The notes beneath the pieces are model-generated. The model saw only the letters and a list, made by a program, of their open reading frames with translations. It was not told where the DNA came from and did no database searches. DNA of 64,000 bases from Mesostigma viride (taxonomy: Eukaryota; Streptophyta; Mesostigmatophyceae; Mesostigmatales; Mesostigmataceae), in assembly GCA_009746045.1 (NCBI GenBank), contig RPFO01000104.1, forward strand, positions 4,002,272 to 4,066,271. The letters run 5' to 3'. Each line of letters opens with the position of its first letter. The stretch's first letter is position 1. A program made the position numbers and the translations under genes. Of this stretch, positions 47,301 to 58,201 are shown one piece after another.

Positions 47301-50300
47301 CCACGCTTCTTCCCTTTCTGTTGTGTTCTCCCTCTTCTCCCACGCTTCTTCCCTTTCTGTTGGGTTCCCCCTCTTCTCCCACGCTTCTTCCCTTTCTGTT
47401 GTGTTCCCCCTCTTCTCCCACGCTTCTTCCCTTTCTGTTGGGTCTCCCCTCCACATCGCCATGGAAACCAGCACCGGCGGCTGGTATTGCTGAACAGTGC
47501 ACACATGCCTTTGGGTTGTGCTGTCCCTTGCATTGGTTGCGGTGCAAACGAGCGCAGGCGGCTGCGGCTCCTGCTGGTGGGGCATAACCCGTCCGACCAC
47601 GCGTGGGCGAGCGGCCATTTTTACAGGCACGGGTTGATCCAGAGTATCTAGTCTTTGATTGGAGTCTATGTGGAGTCAATTTACAGTCCATCTACGGTCT
47701 ATGTACTGTATATCTATGGACTATCTACATCTATGTAAGGTCTATCTATCTAGACGGTCTATCGAGAGTCTAATTAGAGTCTATCTACTGTCTATCTATG
47801 GTCTATCTACGTCTATTTTCCGTCTGTTTTCAGTCTATCTACCGTCACGCTGCGGATCTTAGGCACTTTCTGCCCTAGTCTTTAGCTAGGATGACTAGGA
47901 TCGCGGCAGAACTGCTTTATGCTGTCACTCCTCCGGTATGACATTTTGTCTTCGCGTCACGCCTCTTGTGGCCCTTTTCCCATACTCCCTCTCTGGACGT
48001 TTCCAGTACCGTCCGTGGCTTGTTTTCTTCCTGCCCTGCTTGTCTTCTTGGTGCTGCGCTAGTGGCCGTGTGCATCTGTATCTGCACTACGTCTTTTTTG
48101 AATGGTGACAACAGCCGTGCACAGGCATGCACTTGCTTGCACTTGCTTGCCCGCTGCCATGCCATGAGATGTAATAATGTTTCAGGCAATGTATCACATA
48201 AATATCAGCCCTTTTATGGTTTAAAAAAATTCTTGCCCCATGCAGCCTAGCATGTCCATATCGGGTAAATGGGTAGGCAGTGGACCCTGCGTGGGGCATC
48301 ATGCAGAGAATGACGCGGGCTTTGAGTCTCATCCCATGTTGCTTCAGCATGTAAATACCCGCGGTGTCAAAAACCCACAGTTCCTGGGCCCACTTGCCTT
48401 TGGAAGGCTGATCGGCTTTGTTCCTGTGAGCTACTGCGTATTACGTTAGCTGTGCGCCGCCAGCCGCATTTTCTTGAATTGTGAATTGTCGTGGAAGGGA
48501 TGGCAGCTGCATGTCCCCTTACTTATAGCAAGTTCTCCCACGTGGATATGCTGGATTATTATGGCAACATGCTTTAGGTAATTGGGTTATGTTTTTTTGG
48601 AGATGGTATGTTTTATACGTGCACTGCATTGTGAGTGCAGCATTCCCACCAACTGCATGGGTAATAACTTGCTACGAGAGGGAGTCATGATGTTGGCTTT
48701 GTTTGTTGGTGTGTGTGTGTGTGCCGGGTGCGTGCAGCAACCCCACCAACCGCATGGTGAACCTGCTGCGCGCGGGAGCCATCGTACCGGCCTGGTACCG
48801 CGCCACCGACAGCAACCGCCTGCCAGCACAACACGGCGTTGGGTTCACAGGTGGGTGGCATCCGTGCCCATACATAAGACGTTGGGTTCACAGGTGGGTG
48901 GCATCCGTGCCCATACATAAGACGTTGGGTTCACAGGTGGGTGGCATCCGTGCCCATACATAAGACGTTGGGTTCACAGGTGGGTGGCATCCGTGCCCAT
49001 ACATAAGGCGTTGGGTTCACAGGTGGGTGGCATCCGTGCCCATACATAAGGCGTTGGGTTCACAGGTGGGTGGCATCCGTGCCCATACATAAGGCGTTGG
49101 GTTCACAGGTGGGTGGCATCCGTGCCCATACATAAGGCGTTGGGTTCACAGGTGGGTGGCATCCGTGCCCATACATAAGATTTTTGAGAAGTTTCTTGTC
49201 AGGTTGCCATTAAACAAAGGTGTGGGGTTCACCTGAGGGCGGTGCATGCGCGGTTGTTTGTTTTAATTTTTATGGATGTTAATTTTAGGGATAGCGCTAA
49301 AGACATGACGTCAGGTTCATGGGTGGACAGCGCATGGGTGACTTTATGCAGGAGCTGATGTTTCCGTCCAGAATAATTGCCAGCCAGCCCCTTTCCGCTG
49401 ATCTTGTTGGCTTGCCATGAATCACGGCGTGGGGCTCACGGGTGGGTGGCATTTGTGCCCCACATGCATCATTGTCACTGGAACACCAGTGCTGGCGTCC
49501 CAAACTACTTCTACTTCGTGTGTGGGGCTCACGTCGCGGGCGGCGTACTATGCACATACATAAGAGTAATGAGAATTTTTTTGTCAGGCTGCCACTATGT
49601 AAGGCGTAGGGTTCATGGGGTGGGTGGCAATTATGCCCATGCTAGTGTAGTGTGTACATAAGAGTCGCTGAAAAGCTCTTTTGCCTTACAGTGAGGCGTG
49701 AGATTGAGGTTTGGGTGGCACATGGGCCTCCAGGGATCCCTGCAGTGTTTGACTATGCTGCCACTACATGGAATCTTGGGCTGCTGAAAGGTGGCGGGCT
49801 GGCACATGCAGGGGATCAGGTCACCTTTTCCCGCCATCATCACCCCGTGTATCGCCGGAGAGAGACAACAGAGGCTTTCAAAGCAGACAGCTTTCCAGCA
49901 GGCTTTCGAGCAGTGGACGAAGTATGTGCCATTTTTTACTCCATGCCTCGTGGGGCTAACCGTTGGGGTGCATAGATCTGCCATGTGGTCCAATACCCAC
50001 GACATTGGTGTTTATCCAGCTACGGCTTCACAAGACCACCCCCTTTGGAGGGGTTTGGTTTGTGAAAATGCTGAATGCCCATAGCATTGGTGCTTATCCC
50101 GGCACAGCGCGAGGGAGGCGCGATGGTAATGCTGGCGCGGCCACAGCTTTGGGCTTAAAAATTTACCAAACTTTAAGAATGAAATCTTTCTGGTCTGCAC
50201 GAAGATAGTTATACAGGTCTTTTTTCTCTGTATTGTTCTGTGCGCACTGCCTGGAATTCTCTTCCGTTGGGGTGGACCAGTACCAATAGTGCTGGCTGGA

Positions 50301-53300
50301 GGCTATGCAGGACCCAGTCGAGGTGAGAGATTGGGGGAGGTTGAAGTGACAAGAGTTGCCTTTTCTCTCGGTCACGTACTTGCATGGTTTCTTGACCGCG
50401 TTGATGATTGCTGTGTGGCTTCTGATGTGTGTTGGATGTGGTGTCGGACACCGAAGGTTGCTAGCATCAACCGCATGTGAGCGTCCAGTGAAAAAGACAG
50501 AAACTGCTGAGGCGCCATTCCTTTAATGAACAGAATAGCTGAAGTGTGGGCAGTCGAGGGTCTTTGCAAAAAGAGTGTTGCAGGAATGTTTGAAGATGAA
50601 GATGAAGATGAAGAGGAAGAGGAAGAGGAAGAGGAAGAGGAAGAGGAAGAGGAAGAGGAAGAGGAAGAGGAAGAGGAAGAGGAAGAGGAAGAGGAAGAGG
50701 AAGAGGAAGAGGAAGAGGAAGAGGAAGAGGAAGAGGAAGAGGAAGAGGAAGAGGAAGAGGAAGAGGAAGAGGAAGAGGAAGAGGAAGAGGAAGATGGAGA
50801 TGGAGATGGAGATGGAGATGAAGATGCAGATGCAGATGCAGATGCAGATGCAGATGCAGATGCAGATGCAGATGCAGATGCAGATGCAGATGCAGATGCA
50901 GATGCAGATGCAGATGCAGATGAAGATGCATATGAAGATGCATATGAAGATGAAGATGCAGATGCAGATGCAGATACAGATGAAAATGCAGATGCAGATA
51001 CAGATGAAGATGAAGATGAAGATGACGATGAAGATGACGATGAAGATGAAGATGAAGATGAAGATGAAGATGAAGATGAAGATGAAGATGAAGATGAAGA
51101 TGAAGATGAAGATGAAGATGAAGATGAAGATGAAGATGAAGATGAAGATGAAGATGAAGATGAAGATGAAGATGAAGATGAAGATGAAGATGAAGATGAA
51201 GATGAAGATGAAGATGAAGGTGAAGATGGAGATGGAGATGACAATGAAGATCCCCGGATTAAACAAGCTTGTCATTTCTTGCCTATCTGTGACCCTCCCG
51301 TGTGGTCTATTGCAACGTTCCCGCCTGGGAGCTGCGAAAGATCACAATGTTAGGGCGGTTTACTCCGGCTATCTAGGCTAACCGCGACCACTCTATGGGA
51401 GTGGGATTAACGAGGCAGATGCGGCTTTTGCACTGCTATGGCTCACGATGATTAATATCATTAATCTACGCAACTGCACTAGGCTAGAGCTACCGATGCA
51501 ATTGGGAAAATGCCCCAGGCTTTGACAGGTGACAACACACACATTTATTCCAAACCAAGAGAACGAGACTCTCGTCCTCGGACCAATTTCACCTAGGCTA
51601 GCCAGCAAGTTGGCAAAGGGGCGCCGACATGGCGCCGACCTTCCAGAAGCCTCTGGACGACAGTTACAGGCATACACCAGATTCTGCTGGATGTCGAGCC
51701 GACCCAGCCCCTATAAGATCTCGTACATTGGCCTAGGCATAAAATAATTAGTCCGCATCACACAAAATACTGAATTTGCCTATGAAAGTCCCAAACTATG
51801 GGTAATTTCTTGAAAAGCCCTGAAATCAGTCCCAAAGTCCTACGGACTATGACGCAAGCCGAACCTACACAATTATTTCATGGTTGCGCCCGCTCTTAAG
51901 GCCGGGCCCGCAACATCTACACTGCCACCTATTATAGGTGGTTTATTCTGCCACCTGTTGAATCAGGTACTGCTGGTTCGAATGCAGCCCATGTTCTGTT
52001 GCACGTGCCAACAGAACATCCTTGCAATACTCCGTACCTTCGAGACCTTACTAATATTCCATGGGCTTGCGGCATGAGTTTCTCGATCCCTATTCACTCG
52101 CCTTTGGCCCCTGCTGCGTGTGCCTTGCCCCCTCGGACGTCTCCTACTCCTGCCATGCTTGGGCGGATGGCTCAATGCAAACGATCCATTAACGCGTGGC
52201 GTCGGCCAGATGTCGGCACGGTTCCCGGATCTGACGGTGAGTTGGAGGACTATGTTAGCCTAAGCGGATGACTATGCTTCCCGTGCCAGTTTGCTAGTAT
52301 CCTAGTGCCCCTGCAAGTCATCTGGCCACAAGAGCGCTACTGGTGGCTGGATATTTAAGAAAAGTGTACTGAAAGCAAAACGCAAGGTAATCATGAGAAT
52401 TGTTCATTGCCATGTGACTATGCCCAATGGTTGGCTTGGCACTCATGCGTTGTGCATTTGACATTTCGTTATCCTCAATATCGCAGCTGGTACAAGAACA
52501 TTGTTCCTACTTGCCGCTGGTCTCATGATTTGCGGGCGATTTTTATGAGGGCTGTGTGAAGGTAGGCATGGCCGGTGGGCTCTGGGCCAGGTGGTGTGGC
52601 AGTTACGAAGATGTTTGCCATGCATGACGTAGCCGGCCATACATAATGCGCTGCCACACAGGCTTCCGTTTGGTCGAGTGGCATCTATGCATTGCTAACG
52701 GTTACTGGTGGGCAGAGCATCATCCATTGTTAAGCACATCTTACAACTTTTCTTCCATTTTTCTCTTTTCTTTAACTTGGCTTACCCTGCTGGCCCCTGC
52801 ATGTGCTTCGTCCACACGCCTTACATGTCTTTATCGAGGTAACGGGCCAGACACGAAGGGAACTTGTTTTCCTTGTTAGAGCTTGTACAGGGTTATTTGG
52901 AGGGGGGGCGGGGGGGAGATGTACAGGGGCCCGTGGTCATGTGCGTGCAGCTGCAGCTGTTGCCCCTAGTATCTTGCAGTGTCAGATGCTTGCCTTTCTT
53001 CCTCATGCCCGTGTGATTAACAGAGTCTGAAAATATTTATGAAGGGCATACACGGTCAATGTGATTATCGCAGCTTCAAACCTCCCATCAGGCGGGGGGG
53101 CTGTTGACTGGTGAAGCTCTACGTGTGCTGTCCTGCACTTGTTTCTTCTCATACTTCTTCATGATGCAGCTCAAACGTTTGGCCACAAAGTGATGCTGCA
53201 GTGGAGGGAGGACCTGTACTCACGGCTGGTGGTGCGTGACTATGCTATAGTTAAAGACTACAGTCAACGTGGAGGACCTGTACTCACGGCTGGCGGTGTG

Positions 53301-56123
53301 CGAACTTATGTTGAAGGACTATATTTACGGACTATATTTACTGGAGAAGAGCTGCACGCACCGCTAGTGGTATGTGACCAGGGGATGTTTAGAGGACTAT
53401 CGAGAGGACTACTGGGATGACTGTAGGCACTTACTAGCTGACCTAGTTGTATGTGTAGTTCAGTCGACATTTGTCCCGCCCAACGTGGGGGTTGCATTTT
53501 GTCAGTAAATAGTCTTTTGTCTGATTTCACCTTTTTCTCTATCTACCAAATTTAGCTCTTTGTTCTTCCTGGAAGAAGGAGGGGGTGGGGATGGGGGTCG
53601 GATGTGGGCATGGTTACATGAGCTCCTCTTACCTTGTCCGGTGCTGTGGTGGACACAGGAACGAAAGCTTGCAGAAAGCTTGAAGAAAGCTTGAAGAAAG
53701 CTTGCAGAAAGCTTGCAGAAAGCTTGAAGAAAGCTTGAAGAAAGCTTGCAGAAAGCTTGAAGAAAGCTTGCAGAAAGCTTGAAGAAAGCTTGAAGAAAGC
53801 TTGAAGAAAGCTTGAAGAAAGCTTGCAGAAAGCTTGCAGAAAGCTTGCAGAAAGCTTGCAGAAAGCTTGCAGAAAGCTTGAAGAAAGCTTGCAGAAAGCT
53901 TGAAGAAAGCTTGCAGAAAGCTTGCAGAAAGCAAGCCCATTGCGAGGTGCACCTTTCTGGACTGCTGCCTCCTCGTACCACTGGTGTATTATCCGCCCTC
54001 TATGACCCTGGTTGGTTTTGCGCAAGCCCTAAATGTTTGGCTGCGGGCAACCATACCTCCTCGTGCACGAATACCCCAGTATGCACGAAGTCCCTCAAGC
54101 TCCCTGCGGGTGCGCGTCTCTTCATCATCAGTGGTCATGGCTTGGTTTTCCTGTGGGTGTGTACTCCTTCGCTTTGTTCGGGGGGGTTGGGGATGCATGT
54201 TGGACCCGGCTCCGCTGTGTTTTTTTGGCAGGCGCATTGCCAGCGCGTGTGGAACGGTCCGCCAGACCCAACAACAGCTGTAGGAGAGCACATCGGTGGT
54301 ATTGCCCCCTTGGCCGTGTGTTGTGGTGCGACTCCTGCTGGCGTAGGCAACCATTTGGGAGATGCGCCCGTGGCACACGAGGCGACAGGTGGAGCCAGGG
54401 AGGGCGCGGCGTCCCAGGGCGACCTGGCGGTGTTGTGTGGCAGGTAGGAGCATCGTGCTGTGGATACTCCTGAGGCAGCTCGTGGCACTGTACTTGAAAT
54501 TAATTATTTGGATTAATTAGTCAAATACATGTGTGGGTGCTTCGCTATGATATCTTGCCTGCCGATGTATGGCGTGCGCCCGAGGGGATAGAGGCGCGGG
54601 TTTTTCTTGGCTGAGGGTCCGATGGGACCGTGATGGGGTTATCATGTCGACTACTGGACTTTGCTCGACCAGGAGGAGGGGGCAGATAGATATCGATACC
54701 ATTTTGTCGGGCATATCAACGAGACAACCAGCTACTGTGTGACTCTACTTTGCACATGCTGGTTAGTCGCTGCCAGTTTGCTACCTCCGCCGTGATTGCA
54801 AATGTATAGCCGGTGTATGCACAGGGTGGTGCCTGCAGAAGCACTCCCTGCATGTGCGAGCCAACCGTACGTGGGCGAGGCCGTTACAGACAAGTGTATG
54901 ATCTTATTCTCACATTTATCATTCTCTCCTAGATACTTTGCATCCTCAGGCTCTTTACACGCCATTTCCATCATCATGTTTGCAGTAATTGGTTGATTTG
55001 GCAGGGTTAGTGAACTAATTCATTAATTTATTTATTTATTAGCACGTGACTGCGTCACGTGGGTGCCAATACAGAGTAAACGAACCTTCAACCCTTATAC
55101 ACAATGAGAAGGGGGGAGGGCGCCCTAGCTTCTCTCACTGCCACAAGTGGGCAGGCCACAGAGCGCTCTCTCCACAGCAGGGTGCCGGGGCGCAGCACTG
55201 TGGGTGCAATACAACCATGCAGTACCATACTGAGTAGGCCGATTTGGCAGGGTAAGCTGATGAGAGCTGAGCCATGTGGAGTTGTAGATAGCAAAGAGGT
55301 TGATTTCCCTTTTGAGGCCAGCTTCTTGAGGCATGCAAGCCTCCACCATGCAACATGCTTTCCCAGAATCTGATCCTGCCCCCACGCCTTCTGCGTCACC
55401 TCCCCCTTTCACCATCGCATCTTTTATTATTTCAAAGAAGTACTGGATGCGAGCAGCCTCAGCAGGTTGAATATATAAGCCTTTTTTTCCTGAAGATTTC
55501 TTTGCACGACCTGCCTCCGTCCCTGCGTTCCTCATGCATGTACGTGAACGTAAAATTAATATGTGTACGTGTACGTGTAAGTATATGTTAGCATTTTCTG
55601 GATCCTGGTTTGGTCTTTCGCACATGTGAGCTCCCTGGCCCGCAGCCGCACTGACCTACTTGCATGGTGCCGATGCATTTATATGTCCCTAGTGCTCTGA
55701 TGCAGACGATATTTGTAACTTTCATGTAATTATTTTTCTAATGAGATTAGCATAGTACTCCGTGGCATGCCTATGCGCATGACACGCAAGTACTTACTTA
55801 CTTATATGTCCCTAGAGTTTCCCGTGATGCTTGCCTCTCTCTCTGCACGTCTTCCTGCCTGCAGTAGCCCCATCATCATGGCATTCACGGGGAAGCGGCA
55901 GTGGACGCACCTTTTCAAGCCGCCCTTGCAAGGGTGCAGTTTCGGCATGCAGGACCCTGCGCTGAGACCCCCCGGGTGGCCCTTGCCCGCGTCTGCGGGG
56001 GGGCCCGAAGTTTGGGTGCTGCCCAGCTCCAGCGGACGGGCGGTCATGACCAGCGCAGCGCGGATCGAGCCGTATCAAGCCCTGGGCAAACGGCTGTCGC
56101 AAGTAGCATGGCCGCTTCAATAG
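44382..56123 (+). CDS. TDG/MUG-family mismatch-specific uracil/thymine DNA glycosylase, 7 exons
   Basis: Base-excision repair enzyme removing U or T from G mismatches. Exons: 44382-45622, 47558-47626, 48738-48850, 52210-52236, 53170-53231, 54232-54443, 55865-56123. Phases agree at every junction, giving 1983 nt and 660 residues. Exon 1 is a GC-rich, low-complexity Ala/Gly/Arg N-terminus ending in a Cys cluster, CDPCFASRVQCPHFPER. Exon 2 holds active-site motif 1, LLLVGHNPSDHAWASGHFY. Exon 3 is NPTNRMVNLLRAG to GVGFT. Exon 4 is a 27-nt micro-exon (DVGTVPGSD). Exon 5 is WREDLYSRLV. Exon 6 is AHCQRVW plus an unusually long linker. Exon 7 is SPIIMAFTGKRQW, DPALRPPGWPLP and motif 2, VWVLPSSSGRAVM. 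Intron 2 uses a GC donor (CAG|GCACGG). Exons 2-5 and 7 are secure from family similarity. Exon 1 and the middle of exon 6 are less so. Confidence 0.85.
45760..46734. other. Intron 1 of the glycosylase gene, left part
   Basis: No gene seen. A short repeat GGTTACTAATGCCTGC(G/A) occurs about four times near 45990-46065. Confidence 0.5.
46735..47452. repeat. 39-bp minisatellite in glycosylase intron 1
   Basis: About 18-19 units of TTCTGTTGTGTTCCCCCTC plus TTCTCCCACGCTTC plus TTCCCT. The length of 39 (13 codons) and low stop content leave several frames open on both strands. On the transcript it is a long pyrimidine-rich tract that ends about 100 bp before the exon 2 acceptor. Confidence 0.95.
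47645..47850. repeat. Degenerate TCTA/GTCTATCTA repeat
   Basis: Irregular (GG)TCTATCTAC and GAGTCTA units directly after the exon 2 donor of the glycosylase gene. Confidence 0.8.
48626..48690 (+). repeat. Exon-edge echo upstream of glycosylase exon 3
   Basis: GTGCAGCATTCCCACCAACT plus GCATGGGTAATAACTTGCT copies the acceptor and first ~30 bases of exon 3 (GTGCAGCAACCCCACCAACC plus GCATGGTGAACCTGCTGC) about 100 bp upstream, with a usable CAG. Confidence 0.85.
48835..49720 (+). repeat. Tandem array of the exon 3 end plus donor site
   Basis: The last ~15 bases of exon 3 with its donor, GCGTTGGGTTCACAG|GTGGG, are the first of eight almost identical 43-bp units (starts about 48835, then every 43 bp to 49180). 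Each therefore has a full GTGGGTGG donor. Five or six progressively decayed units follow at about 49215, 49304, 49425, 49512, 49602 and 49690. Choice of donor would change the transcript by multiples of 43 nt. Confidence 0.95.
50590..51250. repeat. Compound hexamer microsatellite
   Basis: (GGAAGA)n to about 50792, a short (GATGGA)n, (GATGCA)n to about 50920, a mixed stretch, then (GATGAA)n to about 51220. It lies in glycosylase intron 3. Long Glu/Asp, Lys/Met, Ser, Phe/Ile and His/Leu frames are by-products. Confidence 0.97.
53215..53400 (+). repeat. Exon-edge echoes downstream of glycosylase exon 5
   Basis: GTGGAGGGAGGACCTGTACT plus CACGGCTGGTG|GTGCGTGA (true exon end at 53231) is followed by GACCTGTACTCACGGCTGGC plus G|GTGTGCGA at about 53273 and GAGCTGCACGCACCGCTAGT plus G|GTATGTGA at about 53348. 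The most distant copy has the best-looking donor, GTATGT. Confidence 0.85.
53664..53935. repeat. 11-bp minisatellite AAGCTTG(C/A)AGA
   Basis: About 25 units, each either AAGCTTGCAGA or AAGCTTGAAGA. All units are identical apart from this one C/A position, so the array is a string of two unit types in irregular order. It lies in glycosylase intron 5, and every unit contains a HindIII palindrome. Confidence 0.96.
55008..55240 (-). mobile_element. SINE-like element, copy 2
   Basis: A 233-bp reverse-oriented relative of 24709-24969, with the same internal blocks and the CACGTGAC-GCA-GTCACGTG hairpin next to a T/A tail. It is flanked by GATTTGGCAGGGT at 54995-55007 and 55241-55253. It sits in intron 6 of the glycosylase gene, antisense to it. 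No open frame. Confidence 0.87.
55695..55800 (-). repeat. Dispersed repeat family W, copy 1
   Basis: The reverse complement matches about 63325-63435: ACTTGCGTGT, GGCATGCCACGGAGTACTAT plus GCTAATCTCA, ATGAAAGTTACAA and ATCGTCTGC. It lies in glycosylase intron 6, just before exon 7. Confidence 0.8.
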
Positions 56124-56529
56124 GTTGCTAGCCGGATCGACTAGCTCCCGGTTTGCATGTATGCACTGCCTGCTACTCACATGCATGTGTGTTCCCTGCA
56201 CTGCATGCAAACGGCATGTTCAAAGTACTACTGCATGTTCAAAGTACTCAGTTCTTAGCTGATTCGAGGCAGTGCGCACAATCTAGCGGTGGCAGCTAGC
56301 CATAGACATCGTAGTAGGTGTCCATGTTGTATGTATCACGCTGCGGGACCGGCCCTGACACACATATGAGAAGGGAGGGTGCCGAGGGTTTTGTCAATAC
56401 CACGCTCTGGCCATGCCGAGTGCGCAAGCTTTCTCTGCATCGTTTTACAGACGTTACCATGGGCTCGTGCAATTATCAATTAATCATACAGCAGTAAGCT
56501 GACATGTGCAGAGCGCGGATTCGTGTCCT
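56124..56529. other. Glycosylase 3' flank
   Basis: Probable 3' untranslated region and intergenic DNA. A short duplication of CATGTTCAAAGTACT occurs near 56214-56247. No other gene is seen. Confidence 0.4.
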
Positions 56530-56735
56530 CCCATATGCTCACGTGACGCAGTCACGTGTCTATTAATTAATTAATTAATTAATTATGCACACCAATCTAC
56601 GAGCACCGTAGCTGACCATGGAGCAACCCCGCCCTCCCCTGAATTAATTAAATAATTAATTAATAGAAACGTGACTGCGTCACGTGAGCATAAGTCCTCA
56701 GTGGGAGGGGAACATGGGAGGCTAAATGGTCAAGC
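56530..56735. mobile_element. Two opposed LINE family A tails
   Basis: CTCACGTGACGCAGTCACGTG (plus) with a TTAATTAA tail at 56539-56585 faces a minus-strand copy at 56640-56728 (TTAATTAATAGAAACGTGAC through TGAGCATAAGTCCTCAGTGG). Both keep the 3' hairpin and little else. Confidence 0.8.
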
Positions 56736-57400
56736 ACAAACTGTTCAAGGTCGTCATTCTGACGATATGCTGACCAACGGCGCTGAGACGTGGATGCTGA
56801 CGCAGGAGCTGGAGAATTGACTCGATGACGCTGTCACCAAGATGTTGCGCAAGGCACATAATATTCAATTCCGTTTGCACGTCAGCCATAAGGTTTTGTT
56901 TGCTGAGGGGTTGAGACGAGTTTCTGGCTGGGTCTCCCTCAAGTGCTGAGAAATGCTGCCGGCATTAATTAATTAAATAATAGAAGAGAAATGCTGCCCA
57001 TGTGTTAATAAATATTATTCTGGGACCCTGTCAGGTGCTCCTGGGACCCTGAAAGGGGTGTGGATTAGGAAAAGTCGGATTTAGCATATGTTCTCCACAC
57101 TCTTAGGCACAGATGCCTAGGCCAAGCCGGGCCTCACCTGGCCTGCACAGATCAGGTAGAGACCTAAGACAGATCTAGCTGGCACTGCAAGCCGGCCAGC
57201 GCGCGCCCGGGCGTTTTGTCCTAGCTCACGTGGCATGCCCCAGGCCGAGCACGGCCGGGCTGCCATCCGTGGACTGACTTTCCGTGATAGGCTAGGCATG
57301 GATCGCGTGCTATACCCTACTAGACGGGACGGGCTCACGCCCGGGCAGCCGGCCTCCTGGAATTTGCCTGCGATATGGAGGCAAGCCATGCATGCCTATA
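56728..57400 (+). pseudogene. Decayed LINE family A fragments
   Basis: Plus-strand pieces related to 62130-62560: TTCAAGGTCGTCATTCTGAC, a GAGACGTGGA..CAGGAGCTGGAG block, GTCACCAAGATGTTGCGCA, and after a TTAATT run GGCATGGATCG..CTACTAGACG..GGGCTCACGCCCGGGCAGC. Many substitutions and breaks make this an old copy. Confidence 0.75.
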
Positions 57401-57544
57401 ATGGGACCCCCATGGATCGATGTTGCATTAAGGATTTAATTAGCCGGCCACGCTCTGCCTATGCAGAGAGTCGCTCTCTGTTGAGAAGCCACGTGCATGC
57501 GCGGCTAGCTTCTTGTATAGCCATGATGATCTCCCCCCCAATGA

Positions 57545-57680
57545 CGGGCCTTAAGTGAGCTCCGAGACATCATGGTGGTGCAGGTGCCCTTGGTGCACCT
57601 AGAGCAAGTGTCGTTAATTTACATTCCCACCCTTGCAGGAAGTAGCCCAGAATGTATTATAAAAGCCATATGCCCCTTAA
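57545..57680 (-). repeat. Dispersed repeat family Z, uninterrupted copy
   Basis: The reverse complement matches 23385-23640 without the LINE tail found there: GGGGCATATGGC, CTACTTCCTGCAAGGGTGGG, TTGCTCTAGGTGCACC. It abuts a LINE tail on its right. Confidence 0.8.
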
Positions 57681-57977
57681 TTAATTAATTAATAGACACG
57701 TGACTGCGTCACGTGAGCATAAGTCCTCAGTGGGAGGGGAACATGGGATGGAATGGATGGTATAAGCTACCTAGGTCCTAGTTACAGGGGTGTGGGCACC
57801 GCGGCCCGAATCGCTATGAATGCCATACTTGGTCACACGCGGAGCCCCCACAGGCTTGGGGGTGGTCTCCTTCATCACTACTTGCCATCTATCCTTGCGC
57901 ACCATCTGCCTCCATATTACAGACAAACCAGGAGGCTGCCCGGGGGTGAGCCCGTCACGTCTAGTGTAGCACATGTC
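57681..57977 (-). pseudogene. LINE family A 3' end
   Basis: The reverse complement is nearly identical to about 62510-62805: GTGCTACACTAGACGTGACG, GGTTTGTCTGTAATATGGAG, the stop-proximal GGCATTCATAGCGATTCGGG, the hairpin and the TTAATTAA tail. It encodes only the last ~60 codons. High identity indicates a recent insertion. Confidence 0.9.
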
Positions 57978-57984
57978 CATATAT

Positions 57985-58201
57985 ATATTAAAAATATAAT
58001 TACTTACAGCAGAGTGAAATCACTCAAACCAAAGCAAACGCCCAGCTATGAACCTATATACAGAGCCATGTCAAAGCTCTATACTACGATAAGACCAATG
58101 GAAACGCCTAACGGGAGCCGGGAGGAACCTAATAGCCCTGCTGCACCGCAAAATCAGCCCGCGTACGGCGGAGCATGATGTCAGCCATGGCCCGAGCCAT
58201 G
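57985..58201 (-). mobile_element. Short reverse-oriented LINE end, left arm of an inverted pair
   Basis: Reverse complement of about 59255-59460 with one 8-bp difference. It contains the last codons (MADIMLRRTRADFAVQQGY), the UTR blocks CGTTTCCATTGGTCTTATCG and GTTTGAGTGATTTCACTCTG, and a TA-rich tail. CATGTCCATATATATAT occurs on both sides (about 57974 and 58202), consistent with a target-site duplication. Confidence 0.8.

Noticed and set aside
46625-47691. 300-residue repetitive proteins on both strands
   Set aside because: The 39-bp unit is a multiple of three, so frames stay open automatically. Only the short exon 2 of the glycosylase at 47558-47626 is real.
50372-51381. Poly-Ser, poly-Glu/Asp, Lys/Met and Phe/Ile proteins
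   Set aside because: Translations of a compound hexamer microsatellite within an intron.
57985-58201. Twin-priming inversion of one LINE insertion
   Set aside because: Twin priming inverts a 5' segment, but here the inverted part duplicates the 3' end.
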